Source: Bradyrhizobium stylosanthis
Lineage (GTDB): Bacteria; Pseudomonadota; Alphaproteobacteria; Rhizobiales; Xanthobacteraceae
Assembly: GCF_001641335.1 (NCBI RefSeq)
Contig: NZ_LVEM01000004.1
Span: 934,100-998,099 of the forward strand
DNA length: 64,000 nt
Direction: 5' to 3'
A program made the translations under genes and the position numbers. Below the pieces are notes generated by a model. That model was not told where the DNA came from and searched no databases. It saw nothing but the letters and a program-made list of their open reading frames with translations. Shown here piece by piece: positions 16,924-25,456 of this stretch (positions are counted from its first letter, which is position 1; the number at the start of each line of letters is the position of its first letter).

Positions 16924-18579
16924 ATGGAAACGCCGCCCTCAAGAGAGACAGTGATCATCGTCCATGGGACGTGGGCCGCGCCTGTTTCCAGCAAATTGCA
17001 CTGGTATCAGTCGGGCTCCAGCGATGGCTGCTTCGTCTCAAAACTGGATAAGGCACTACAAGCTAGAGGTTCGATTGCGCGCTGTTGGGCGCACTGCGAC
17101 GAAGGCACGAGAGCTTTCCATTGGTCTGGCGAGAATAGTTGGGTGGCTCGCACTAAGGGCGCGGATGCGCTAGGCGACTACGTTCATGAGCTGCAGAAGG
17201 CAGGCTGGCTTTGTCATGTCGTGGCGCACAGCCATGGAGGCAATGTTCTAATCGAGGCCCTTCCGAAAATAGATGCGACGGAGGATGGCGAGGCGCCAAC
17301 CGGCCGGCTTGTCACTCTTGGAACTCCGTTCATGGACGTGACGTCTCCCGTCCTCGAAAACGATCAAGTTCGTCGAGAGATACTTCTCGGCCTTGGTATC
17401 ATGTTGATCGCGATGCAGGGGTACGGAGTGTGGGCAAAATGGGCGCTGGTTTCTGAACACCCCGTCATCGTCATCGCTCCCACTGCAGTAATTTTGGCGG
17501 GTGTCTTGCTTCGCTGGCGAAAACGCGTCCTGCGCGATTCCTGGTCAACATACTTCAGAAAGTACTGGACGCGAGTTCTTAGCGACGTCGTGCTATGGAC
17601 CGGTGCTGCATTAATTCTTCAAGCCACGCTTTTTACTCCGTGGTACCCCGACAGGGAGATTTGGTCCATTAGCGGTGGAGTGGTCCTACTTGCATTAATG
17701 TTCAGGTGGCGCTGGAACAGAAAGCGTAACTCAAGCGTGTCATCTGCGAGCGCCACCCATACAACCTCTAGCGCTAAGCCCCAAATGCTAGCTCTGAGCA
17801 GTCGCATAGACGAAGCGTGGCAGGTTCTCCATCATTTGAGAGTCACCAAAAACCCCTTAGCGGCCAAAGATGGGCTTCTTCGATATTTGATCTCTTCGCT
17901 CACATCTAGCTACATTCAACGAGCCGCAGCGGATCGACTGAACTACAGTCCACTTGGAAGGATCAGTGTTGGCCCGGCAATCGGGGCAGCGGCCGTCCAT
18001 CTCTGGCTCGTTTTGACATGCTATATGTTATGGTCTCACCGCAATGAATTGAACGGCAATAGCGAGTGGCATCCATTCCTCTCGATGCTTTCCACGTTTC
18101 TGGTGCTTTCAATCACATCCAGTCTTCTTTTTGGAGACCGGTTTATTGCCGCTTATCTTTTTCCATTTCGTTGGATTAGTCGGACTACCGGCGCAATAGC
18201 AAATACGGTTGTCGCGGTTGGGACTTACGCTGTGCGCCGTGCGGCATGGCAGCTCATACTCAGGATCGCAATGGGCTTAGAGGGCTATCAGTTTCCACTC
18301 CCCGCCGTTGAGCAATGTCCACGGCGCCTTGGCGATATAGTCAAGTACGAAGACATTTCTCCCGTCGCACAAGCAATTGCACTCAACGATCGAAGTGCGT
18401 GGGTCGCCAGACATCTTCTAAGCGTGTCTGAAACTTTCGCAAAAGTGACTGTCACCGGCGTTGACGTGCAAGCGCTCTTACGGACCATTGAAGCCGATCA
18501 GACGTTGGTGCACGCCGCATACTACACCCATGACGAATGCATCGAGCGAATAGCGGATTGGATTGCGCTCGGTAGATAG
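16924..18579 (+). CDS. Membrane-anchored alpha/beta hydrolase-like protein, AT-richer than neighbours
   Basis: 551 residues. Residues 1-140 look like a lipase/esterase fold: IIVHGTW (oxyanion loop), then VVAHSHGGNVL with the nucleophile elbow G/A-H-S-H-G-G, then LVTLGTPF. After this come four hydrophobic segments (about residues 155-180, 181-200, 220-240, 242-260), a soluble stretch, and two more around 340-395, so the enzyme domain is tethered to the inner membrane. Codon use and base composition are clearly less GC-biased than in flanking genes, which indicates recent transfer. It starts 142 bp after the tRNA fragment. No named family; a phospholipase-like role is only a guess. Confidence 0.75.
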   Translation: METPPSRETVIIVHGTWAAPVSSKLHWYQSGSSDGCFVSKLDKALQARGSIARCWAHCDEGTRAFHWSGENSWVARTKGADALGDYVHELQKAGWLCHVVAHSHGGNVLIEALPKIDATEDGEAPTGRLVTLGTPFMDVTSPVLENDQVRREILLGLGIMLIAMQGYGVWAKWALVSEHPVIVIAPTAVILAGVLLRWRKRVLRDSWSTYFRKYWTRVLSDVVLWTGAALILQATLFTPWYPDREIWSISGGVVLLALMFRWRWNRKRNSSVSSASATHTTSSAKPQMLALSSRIDEAWQVLHHLRVTKNPLAAKDGLLRYLISSLTSSYIQRAAADRLNYSPLGRISVGPAIGAAAVHLWLVLTCYMLWSHRNELNGNSEWHPFLSMLSTFLVLSITSSLLFGDRFIAAYLFPFRWISRTTGAIANTVVAVGTYAVRRAAWQLILRIAMGLEGYQFPLPAVEQCPRRLGDIVKYEDISPVAQAIALNDRSAWVARHLLSVSETFAKVTVTGVDVQALLRTIEADQTLVHAAYYTHDECIERIADWIALGR

Positions 18580-18613
18580 CGCCCCCTCCCAGGCCGAAGG
18601 ACGAAGCGCGTCC

Positions 18614-18650
18614 GGCGTAGCTGGAGCGGAGCCGAAGCGAACACGGACCG
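18614..18650. repeat. 37-bp dispersed repeat, copy 2
   Basis: Partner of 13155-13191 in the same orientation, 34 of 37 bases identical. It sits 35 bp after the AT-rich hydrolase gene, near the right edge of the unusual region. Confidence 0.7.
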
Positions 18651-18755
18651 TTGCCAAGGCCCACGTTCTTTCCCGGTGCCGGCGCCCCGGCAAGAACCAA
18701 ATCACCCGTCCCGCGTTATCTCCCCGCTACGGAGCCGTTTCGCGGAGGTCTCGTC

Positions 18756-18989
18756 ATGGACGACCAGGATCGGACGACCCTAGTTCTGTCTGCCATCGCC
18801 TTGGCCATCGCCATCGTGGCTGCATCCACGATCACGATTGAGCACGTCAACACGCGCACGGCCAGCAACGACACGCCGCCCGGCACGACGGGCCTCGCGC
18901 GGCCGCATCCGCCGCTGGATCGCGCGGCCGGTGAACCGATACAGATGACGGGCACGCCGCCCGGCGCGAATATCCGGCAGCGTCCCTGA
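18756..18989 (+). CDS. Small single-span membrane or exported protein, unknown
   Basis: 77 residues: an acidic start (MDDQDR), a hydrophobic segment 8-28 (TLVLSAIALAIAIVAASTITI), then a Pro/Gly-rich polar tail. GGAGG lies eight bases before ATG 18756. Probably anchored with the tail in the periplasm. No family recognised. It converges with the asparaginase gene. Confidence 0.55.
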   Translation: MDDQDRTTLVLSAIALAIAIVAASTITIEHVNTRTASNDTPPGTTGLARPHPPLDRAAGEPIQMTGTPPGANIRQRP

Positions 18990-19026
18990 CTGAACAGCGG
19001 CCGGGGCAAGCTCGACACGACCGAGG

Positions 19027-20004
19027 CTAGATCTCGCCGAGGACGCTCACGCCCATCCAGTCCCGGCAGGTAGCGGCCGGCAGCCCCGCGCCCAGGAGGA
19101 TGCCGAGCTTTGCCAGCGCGACCTCGCGCGTCATGCCGCCTCCGCTCACGACGCCGGCGGTCTTCAGCCGGTGATCCGTCGCATAATGGCCGAAGGCCAC
19201 TGCGCCCTCAGGACACTGGCTGGTCGCAACCACGACCGTGTTTCGGGAGCGCGCCAGCTCGAGCGCCGCGATGAAGCGCGGGTCCGCGACCGGCGCCGTT
19301 CCCGAGCCGTAACATTCGAGCACGCAGCCGGGCACGCCGGCAGCCACCAGCGCCTCGAGCGCCGTCGGCTCGAAGCCCGGATGGAGCGGCAGCACGGCGA
19401 CGCGCGCCGGTGCGACCAGCTTGCGATAGCTCCAGGGCGGCTGAGCGGGCGCGGGCCCATCGCTCGTCGGCCGCAGGGTTCGCGTGAATGCGTCGGTGGT
19501 CCGGGTCCGCCACTTGCTGCAGTGGACAGCCGGGATCTGCCGGCCCGCGAAGTAGACGGTGATCCCCGCCGGCGGGCCGCCTGCCAGGAGGTCCAGCGCG
19601 CCCGACAGATTGTCCCAGCCATCGCTTCCGGCGACACCGATCGGATGCATGGCGCCGGTCAGCACGACCGGCACCGGCAAGCCCAGCAGCAGGAACGCAA
19701 GCCCGGCCGCCGTATAGGCCATCGTATCGGTGCCATGGAGAACGAGGACGCCGCGGCAATCGGACTCCTCGACCAGCGACACCACCGCGGCCGCAACGCG
19801 CACCCAGAACTCGGAGCCGGCATTGGCGCTGTCGATCAGCGGCGCCAGCTCGATGAACGGCCCGACGTCACGCCTTCCGTGCGCGCACAAGGTTTCGCGC
19901 AGGCGCGCGGCAAGGCCCGCGGCCGGTGCCAGGCCGGCATCGCCGGCCTGCATCCCGATCGTGCCGCCGGTGACGACGACACCGATCTTGCCGCCCGCCT
20001 TCAT
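19027..20004 (-). CDS. L-asparaginase family protein
   Basis: 325 residues of the bacterial asparaginase/glutaminase fold. VVTGGTIGM near residue 9 carries the first catalytic Thr, HGTDTMAYTA near 90 the second Thr and Asp, GAMHPIGVAGSDGWDN the conserved substrate loop, and GSGTAP the C-terminal dimer segment. It hydrolyses asparagine or a related amide to acid and ammonia. No signal peptide, so cytoplasmic. ATG 20004 overlaps the stop of the upstream racemase gene (ATGA), so the two are coupled. With racemase, MFS and M81 peptidase around, the natural substrate may be a D-amino-acid amide or unusual peptide fragment. Confidence 0.9.
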   Translation of the reverse strand: MKAGGKIGVVVTGGTIGMQAGDAGLAPAAGLAARLRETLCAHGRRDVGPFIELAPLIDSANAGSEFWVRVAAAVVSLVEESDCRGVLVLHGTDTMAYTAAGLAFLLLGLPVPVVLTGAMHPIGVAGSDGWDNLSGALDLLAGGPPAGITVYFAGRQIPAVHCSKWRTRTTDAFTRTLRPTSDGPAPAQPPWSYRKLVAPARVAVLPLHPGFEPTALEALVAAGVPGCVLECYGSGTAPVADPRFIAALELARSRNTVVVATSQCPEGAVAFGHYATDHRLKTAGVVSGGGMTREVALAKLGILLGAGLPAATCRDWMGVSVLGEI

Positions 20005-20789
20005 GCGCCGCCCGGCGTTGCCGCAAGCCCGGTGCAATCGACCAGCGCCTCCGCGACAAGCTGGGTCACGTCGACCAGATGCTTGCTGGTCTCGACGTCG
20101 GCGATCAGCGGCAGCTCGGTGCAGGCCAGCAGCACGGTGTCCGAGCGCACCCGATCGAGCAGGCGGACAAACCGTTCGCGCAGATCCGGATGATGCGAGC
20201 CGTATTGCTTGACGTCATAGATGAGCTGGTGGAGCGCCATGCGTCCGTCCTCGTCCAGCGGCTCGAAATCGACCACGCTGCGCAAGGACCGGTATGGCGA
20301 CCACGCGCCGAGCTCGGCGACCGTGCGTGCGCCGAGCAGGCACACCCGCGTGTCGCCGCGTCGCCGGAGATGGGCGGCCAAGACATCCGCGAACGAGATC
20401 AGGCGGGCCGTCAGCCCGAGCTCGTTGAGGCGCGGGGCGAACACGTTCAGCGTGTTGCACGCGATGGCATAGGCGGCGACCCGCCCGTCGAGCGCCTCGG
20501 CATCGGCCCGCAGCGCGGTCCACACTTCCTGCTCGGTGTGATCGAGCTCCATGGACAGGCCAAGCGCGGGATCGGAGATGATGTCGACCGCCGGCGCATC
20601 GGTGTCGTGACGGAATTGCGAACCCATCCGGCGGCGATTTTCCCGCAGCACCTTGGTCCAGAGATCGAGCCCGGCTTCGGGGCCCGAGCCGGTGATGATC
20701 CCGATCCGGGGTCTGGCGACATAGCCCGCGAGCGCGACGTTCGAGGCCCCGGAATGAGGATCCGGATTCGGCGAGGTGAACGAGTTCAT
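20001..20789 (-). CDS. Aspartate/glutamate racemase family protein
   Basis: 262 residues with the two-cysteine racemase layout: GIITGSGPEAGLDLW at the N-terminus, AIACNTLN around residue 107 (first catalytic Cys), and LLACTELPL around 225 (second Cys). The family racemises Asp, Glu or hydantoin-type substrates without cofactor. The ATG at 20789 is chosen because the preceding in-frame residues are non-conserved. It is coupled to the asparaginase downstream and follows the XRE regulator gene by 123 bp. Confidence 0.88.
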   Translation of the reverse strand: MNSFTSPNPDPHSGASNVALAGYVARPRIGIITGSGPEAGLDLWTKVLRENRRRMGSQFRHDTDAPAVDIISDPALGLSMELDHTEQEVWTALRADAEALDGRVAAYAIACNTLNVFAPRLNELGLTARLISFADVLAAHLRRRGDTRVCLLGARTVAELGAWSPYRSLRSVVDFEPLDEDGRMALHQLIYDVKQYGSHHPDLRERFVRLLDRVRSDTVLLACTELPLIADVETSKHLVDVTQLVAEALVDCTGLAATPGGA

Positions 20790-20912
20790 GATGATGGCAC
20801 CGTTGAGAACGCAGCCGGTTTTGCCGCGCGCTCCAACGCCGTGCAATTTCGCAACTCGCTCCGCAGTGGCGCGACTTGCCCGGGTCATCTGATGCAAGCT
20901 GTCGCTCGCGCT

Positions 20913-21728
20913 TCAGGGCACGAAGAACAGCCCCTGGTCGAACCTCGTGTCCTGCAGGCGCCGCCTGACATCCGCGTTGATCTGGTCGTCATCGGGGGCG
21001 AACAGGCCGAGCTGGCGGTAGCACCTGATGCGGGGGACCTGTGCCCCCAGATACTCCCACACCACGCGCGTGCAGCAGGGCGCGCGCTGATCGGCCGCGC
21101 TGACGCCGAGCTTCAATCCGTTGAGGCGGACGATCCGGTTCTTGAAGCTCGGGATCAGGACCGTTTGCGTGATCTCGTTGGAGGTCAGCGATTCGTAGTC
21201 GAGCACGAAGATGCGCTCCTGCAGGTAGAACGCCGTGCCGAGATAACGGCACTGCACGTGCTGGGTCGGCGCGCTGGGATCGTGCAATCTTTCGATCCGC
21301 TCGCAGACGACATATCCGCCCTCTTCGCGCAGATGCACCAGCGACCGCAGGATGCGCCCGGGCGACGACATGGAATGGTAGTACTCGAAATAGTAGCCCA
21401 CATATTTCTTCAAGGCGTCCGACGAGCGGCGGTGCAGCTCCTCGACATGCTTGAGCGGCGGCGCGGCCGGGACGACCTGGGTCGACGAGCCCGGCCGCAC
21501 GCCGATGATCCGGGCGAACTCGTCGTGCGGCCGCACGATCTCGCTCTCGTCGATCCCGAAAAAATCGCAGATGCGCTTGAGATTATGGGCGGTCGGCGCG
21601 GTCTGGCCGCTGAGATATTTGTTGAACTGGGCGCGGTTGATCTTGAGCCGGCGACAGACCTCGGCAATGGACCGGTAGTGGTTGCAGAGCAACTTCAGAT
21701 TGCCAGGAAAGTTCGCATTGGTGTGCAT
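20913..21728 (-). CDS. XRE-type helix-turn-helix transcriptional regulator
   Basis: 271 residues. Residues 8-60 (NLKLLCNHYRSIAEVCRRLKINRAQFNKYLSGQ... continuing to ICDFFGIDESEI) are an XRE-like HTH. Residues ~90-265 are a C-terminal domain with many aromatic residues (KKYVGYYFEYYHSM, YLGTAFYLQERIF) that I cannot place; it may sense the substrate of the locus. It sits between the racemase/asparaginase genes and the divergent MFS/M81 genes, so it probably controls both arms. Confidence 0.82.
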   Translation of the reverse strand: MHTNANFPGNLKLLCNHYRSIAEVCRRLKINRAQFNKYLSGQTAPTAHNLKRICDFFGIDESEIVRPHDEFARIIGVRPGSSTQVVPAAPPLKHVEELHRRSSDALKKYVGYYFEYYHSMSSPGRILRSLVHLREEGGYVVCERIERLHDPSAPTQHVQCRYLGTAFYLQERIFVLDYESLTSNEITQTVLIPSFKNRIVRLNGLKLGVSAADQRAPCCTRVVWEYLGAQVPRIRCYRQLGLFAPDDDQINADVRRRLQDTRFDQGLFFVP

Positions 21729-21751
21729 CTGATGCCCCGACCCCGTCTCTT

Positions 21752-21761
21752 GCCAATTGGC
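21752..21761. promoter_or_regulatory. Short palindrome in divergent promoter, possible operator
   Basis: GCCAATTGGC is a perfect 10-bp palindrome, 24 bp before the regulator start and about 105 bp before the MFS start. Its position fits an operator for the XRE protein, but a palindrome of this length can occur by chance. Confidence 0.3.
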
Positions 21762-21866
21762 GCATTGGTCGCGTCAGGTTGCACCATTCGTCAACCACTT
21801 GCAAAATTGCGCGCGCCAAGGCCCCTGCCCAGTATCGAGCCCTTCCGATCAAGGACAGGGCGCGCC

Positions 21867-23213
21867 ATGACCAAGCAATCTCCAAGTGCCTCCCACGCAA
21901 CGCATCCCGCGAACGACGCATTGTACAAGAAGGTGGGATGGCGACTGCTTCCCCTGCTCATGGTGTCCTACATGGTCGCCTACATCGACCGTGTCAACAT
22001 CGGCTATGCCAAGCTGCAGATGATGGAGCTGCCGGCGTTCGACGACGCCGTGTACGGGCTCGGAGCCGGGCTCTTCTTCGTCGGCTACGTCATGTTCGAG
22101 GTGCCCAGCAACATGCTGATGCAGAGGATCGGCGCCCGCAAGACGCTGCTGCGCATCATGCTGATCTGGGGCCTCGTCGCGGCCGGCATGATGTTCGTCA
22201 AGACACCGATGCAGTTCTACGTCATGCGTTTCCTGCTCGGCGTGTTCGAAGCCGGCTTCCTGCCCGGCGTCGTGCTCTATCTGACCTATTGGTATCCCGA
22301 GCCCCGCCGCGGGCAGGTGCTCGCGATCCTCATGGCCGCCGTGGTCGGTGCCGGCGTCTTCGCCGGGCCCGTGTCCGGCGCCATCATGAAATATCTGAAC
22401 GGCGTCGGCGGCCTGTCGGGCTGGCAATGGCTGTTCCTGACCCAGGGCCTGCCCGCCAGCCTGCTCGGCATCACCGCGTATCTGTGGCTGCAGGATCGCC
22501 CCGAGGACGCACACTGGCTGACGGACGAGGAGAAGCAGAGCCTCAAGGCGGAGATCGAATATCACAGGCCGACCACGACGGCGTCGGGCAGCGCGCTCAA
22601 GGCGCTGTTCCGCGACTGGCGCGTCTATACGCTGGCGCTGTCCGACTTCCTCCTGATCGCGGCGAACTATGCGCTGGTGTTCTGGATCCCCAGCCTGATC
22701 AAGGGCTGGGGCGTCGAGGACCTGCTTCTGGTCGGCGTCTTCGCCGCGACCCCGCAGGCCGTCGGCATTGCCGCGATGATCCTCGTGGGCCGGCATTCCG
22801 ACCGGACCCGCGAACGCCGCTGGCACTACGCGCTGAGCACCTTCGTCGCGGCGGCGGGACTCGGGATCTGCATTCTCACGCAGGGCAATTTCGTCGGCTC
22901 TCTCGCCGGCCTTTGCGTCACCATGCTCGGTCTCGCATCAGCATTGCCGCTGTTCCTGACCGTCGTCACCGAATATCTGGCCAAGCCTGTCGCGGCCACC
23001 GGGATCGCTTTCATCAACAGCCTTGCATTGCTGGGAGGCGTGGTGAGCCCGATCATGATGGCGCAGATCAACAGCCGCACCGGCGACGTCGCGATGTCGA
23101 TGTACTTCGTCGCCGGGCTGTTCGCGCTGGCCGGGGTCGTGATGCTGGTCGCGCTGCGTCCCGCCCCCAGCGGTGCGGCCGAGTTTCAGACCGAAGCAGG
23201 CGCGAAAGCGTAG
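21867..23213 (+). CDS. MFS transporter, anion:cation symporter (ACS) type
   Basis: 448 residues with twelve hydrophobic segments. The first loop YIDRVNIGYAKLQM and the D-R-x-N motif, GARKTLL between helices 2 and 3, and FLLGVFEAGFLPGVVLYLTYWYP are hallmarks of ACS-family permeases for phthalate, tartrate, allantoate, glucarate and similar organic anions. It is the first gene of the rightward arm and likely imports the substrate handled by the M81 peptidase and the asparaginase/racemase pair. Confidence 0.92.
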   Translation: MTKQSPSASHATHPANDALYKKVGWRLLPLLMVSYMVAYIDRVNIGYAKLQMMELPAFDDAVYGLGAGLFFVGYVMFEVPSNMLMQRIGARKTLLRIMLIWGLVAAGMMFVKTPMQFYVMRFLLGVFEAGFLPGVVLYLTYWYPEPRRGQVLAILMAAVVGAGVFAGPVSGAIMKYLNGVGGLSGWQWLFLTQGLPASLLGITAYLWLQDRPEDAHWLTDEEKQSLKAEIEYHRPTTTASGSALKALFRDWRVYTLALSDFLLIAANYALVFWIPSLIKGWGVEDLLLVGVFAATPQAVGIAAMILVGRHSDRTRERRWHYALSTFVAAAGLGICILTQGNFVGSLAGLCVTMLGLASALPLFLTVVTEYLAKPVAATGIAFINSLALLGGVVSPIMMAQINSRTGDVAMSMYFVAGLFALAGVVMLVALRPAPSGAAEFQTEAGAKA

Positions 23214-23303
23214 TCCAAAGCACGTCGTTCGCGGGAGTTGGCAGGAGACGGCTGCCAACGCCCCGATCGACCAGTATTCTCGGCCTCCCTCGAATCGCCG
23301 GTG

Positions 23304-24758
23304 ATGACCATGCGCATATTCACGGCCCTGTTCGGCACGGAAACGAACACGTTCTCGCCGCTTCCGACCTCGATCGACCAGTTCATGCCCAACGAGCTGC
23401 CCGCGAGCGACGGCAAGCCGTTCGAGTACCACCTGTTCGGCATGGTGCTGCGCGCCCTGCGCGAGCGCGCGCAGGTCGAGCCGCTGGACATCGTGCAGGG
23501 CCGCGGCGGCTTCGCCGAGCCCAACGGCATGACGACCCGGACGGCCTATGAGACGCTGCGGGACCGCCTGCTGGAGGATCTGCGCGCCGCGATGCCGGTG
23601 GACGTCGTTGCGCTCGCCATGCACGGCGCGATGATCGCCGACGGCTACGAGGACGCCGAGGGCGATCTCATCGCCGAGGTCCGCGGGATCGTGGGCCCCG
23701 ACGTGGTCATCGGCGTGGAGCTCGACCTGCATGGCTTCCTGTCGCGCAAGAAGTACGAGAACGCCGATATCCTGATCTTCTTCAAGGAATATCCTCATCT
23801 CGATATCCTCGATCGTGCCAGGGAGCTGGTGGATCTCTGCCTGCGCACGGCGCGCAAGGAGATCAAGCCGGTCATGTCGATCGTGGACTGCGACATGATC
23901 GCGCAGTTCATGACGTTGCGCGAGCCGATGCGCTCATTCGTGCTGCGCATGAAGGAGCTCGAAAGCAGCGACGGCGTGCTCTCGATTTCGTGCGTGCATG
24001 GATTTGCCTGGGGCGACTGTTCCGAGCTCGGGACCAAGATGCTGGTCATCACGGACGGGCGGAAGAGCCAGGGCGATGCTCTGGCGGCACAGCTCCGCGA
24101 CGAGCTCTTCGGCATACGCGATCGATGTTTTGCGCAGTATCTGGACATCGAGACGGCGCTCGACGAGGCAACGCGCAGCCCGACCCATCCAATCGTGCTC
24201 GCCGATGTCGCCGACAACACCGGTGGAGGGGCGGCCGGCGATTCGACCTTCGTCCTCGCCGCGATGCTGAAGCGCGGCATCACGGAGGCCTGTATCGGAC
24301 CGTTCTACGATCCGCTGGCGCTCGCGATCTGCTATTCGGCGGGAGCCGGCGCCCGCCTTCCCTTGCGCATCGGCGGCAAGCATTCGCCGGCATCGGGCCA
24401 GCCGCTGGACGTCGAGGCCCGCGTGCTGAACTGCGCGGCGGCGCCGGACATGCTGAACTGCTTCGGCTCCGGATTGAACACGCCGATGGGACGGGCGGTC
24501 CGGATCGACATCGCCGGAATCGAGATCGTGCTGGTCGAAAAGCGCATCCAGGCGCTCGGGGACCTCTTCACCCCGATGGGCCTCGACTGGAGATCCCGCA
24601 AGATCGTCGTGGTGAAATCGGCGAACCATTTCTATACCGCCTATGCGCCATCCGCAGCCAAGGTGCTGTTCGTGGACTCGCCCGGCGGCGCCAGCATGAA
24701 CTGGAAAGAGTTGGGATATCGGCATCGGCCGCGCAACCTCTGGCCGATCGACAATTGA
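23304..24758 (+). CDS. M81 family metallopeptidase (MlrC-like)
   Basis: 484 residues. MRIFTALFGTETNTFSP at the start, ALAMHGAMIADGYEDAEGDL, GVELDLHG and VDCDM contain the His/Asp residues expected for the zinc site. The second half LADVADNTGGGAAGDST is the M81 C-terminal signature. MlrC of sphingomonads cleaves linearised microcystin fragments; most bacterial homologues act on unknown peptides or amides. ATG 23304 and 23310 are both possible. It lies 90 bp downstream of the MFS gene and is probably co-transcribed. Confidence 0.9.
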   Translation: MTMRIFTALFGTETNTFSPLPTSIDQFMPNELPASDGKPFEYHLFGMVLRALRERAQVEPLDIVQGRGGFAEPNGMTTRTAYETLRDRLLEDLRAAMPVDVVALAMHGAMIADGYEDAEGDLIAEVRGIVGPDVVIGVELDLHGFLSRKKYENADILIFFKEYPHLDILDRARELVDLCLRTARKEIKPVMSIVDCDMIAQFMTLREPMRSFVLRMKELESSDGVLSISCVHGFAWGDCSELGTKMLVITDGRKSQGDALAAQLRDELFGIRDRCFAQYLDIETALDEATRSPTHPIVLADVADNTGGGAAGDSTFVLAAMLKRGITEACIGPFYDPLALAICYSAGAGARLPLRIGGKHSPASGQPLDVEARVLNCAAAPDMLNCFGSGLNTPMGRAVRIDIAGIEIVLVEKRIQALGDLFTPMGLDWRSRKIVVVKSANHFYTAYAPSAAKVLFVDSPGGASMNWKELGYRHRPRNLWPIDN

Positions 24759-24788
24759 GGCAGAGCGCGGCGGCCGGCTTGCATTCGC

Positions 24789-25379
24789 TCAATAGAGCCC
24801 CGAATAGACCTCCTCCGTCGCAACGCGCCTCCAGCGCCGGCCGCGCTTCTTGTAGACATGCGCGGCGCCGAACATTTCTCCCGATGTGCGCACCGTGGAG
24901 CCGTCGGCATCGCGCTGCCAGGTGCCGGCATCGTGCTCGACGATGACGATCGCGGTTCGCCCGGCCGCGTCGAGCGCGGGCCAGGTGTAGGCAAGGCTGA
25001 TTTGTGTGGTTCGCTCTCCCGGCCGCAATGCGGCGACCGCCGCGTCCCGGCGCACGCGGCTTTCGTCCTTGCTGCAGAATAGCGCGGGGCGCGTGCCGCG
25101 CGGATCGAGCACCGCGCGTGGCGATGCCGGCGGCGGCGCGGCGGAGGCACCCTTGGGCCGGCCGAGATATTTTCGCGCGAGGTCGGCGGGTATCGCGTAG
25201 TCCATCCATGCCTCGCCGTCGATCCGGCACGGACCGAGCGTCTTTTCGCCGGCGAGTTCGAGGGCCGCGATCGCGCGCGCATCGGCGAGGTGCGCCCGGC
25301 TGCTTGCGGCTTCCGCAGGGGCGATCGCGGTCAAGATGATCAGCGCGGCGGACGGGATGAGCGTCCGCACGGAGTGCAT
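24789..25379 (-). CDS. Exported hypothetical protein
   Basis: 196 residues from ATG 25379, which opens a signal peptide (TLIPSAALIILTAIAPAEAA). The mature part has DGEAWMDYAIPADLARKYLGRP, one Cys pair candidate (GPCRI, LFCSKDE), and a C-terminal half with ISLAYTWPALDAAGRTAIVIVEHDAGTW and AAHVYKKRGRRWRRVATEEVYSGLY, resembling small beta-sandwich periplasmic proteins. No family name. Its tail converges on the M81 gene. Confidence 0.65.
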   Translation of the reverse strand: MHSVRTLIPSAALIILTAIAPAEAASSRAHLADARAIAALELAGEKTLGPCRIDGEAWMDYAIPADLARKYLGRPKGASAAPPPASPRAVLDPRGTRPALFCSKDESRVRRDAAVAALRPGERTTQISLAYTWPALDAAGRTAIVIVEHDAGTWQRDADGSTVRTSGEMFGAAHVYKKRGRRWRRVATEEVYSGLY

Positions 25380-25456
25380 GAAATGCGGCGTCAATGTCGC
25401 AGCAAGAACGGCCCCGGCACCCGGCGAGCTGCGGCCGGCATCGGATGCCGAGCCCC

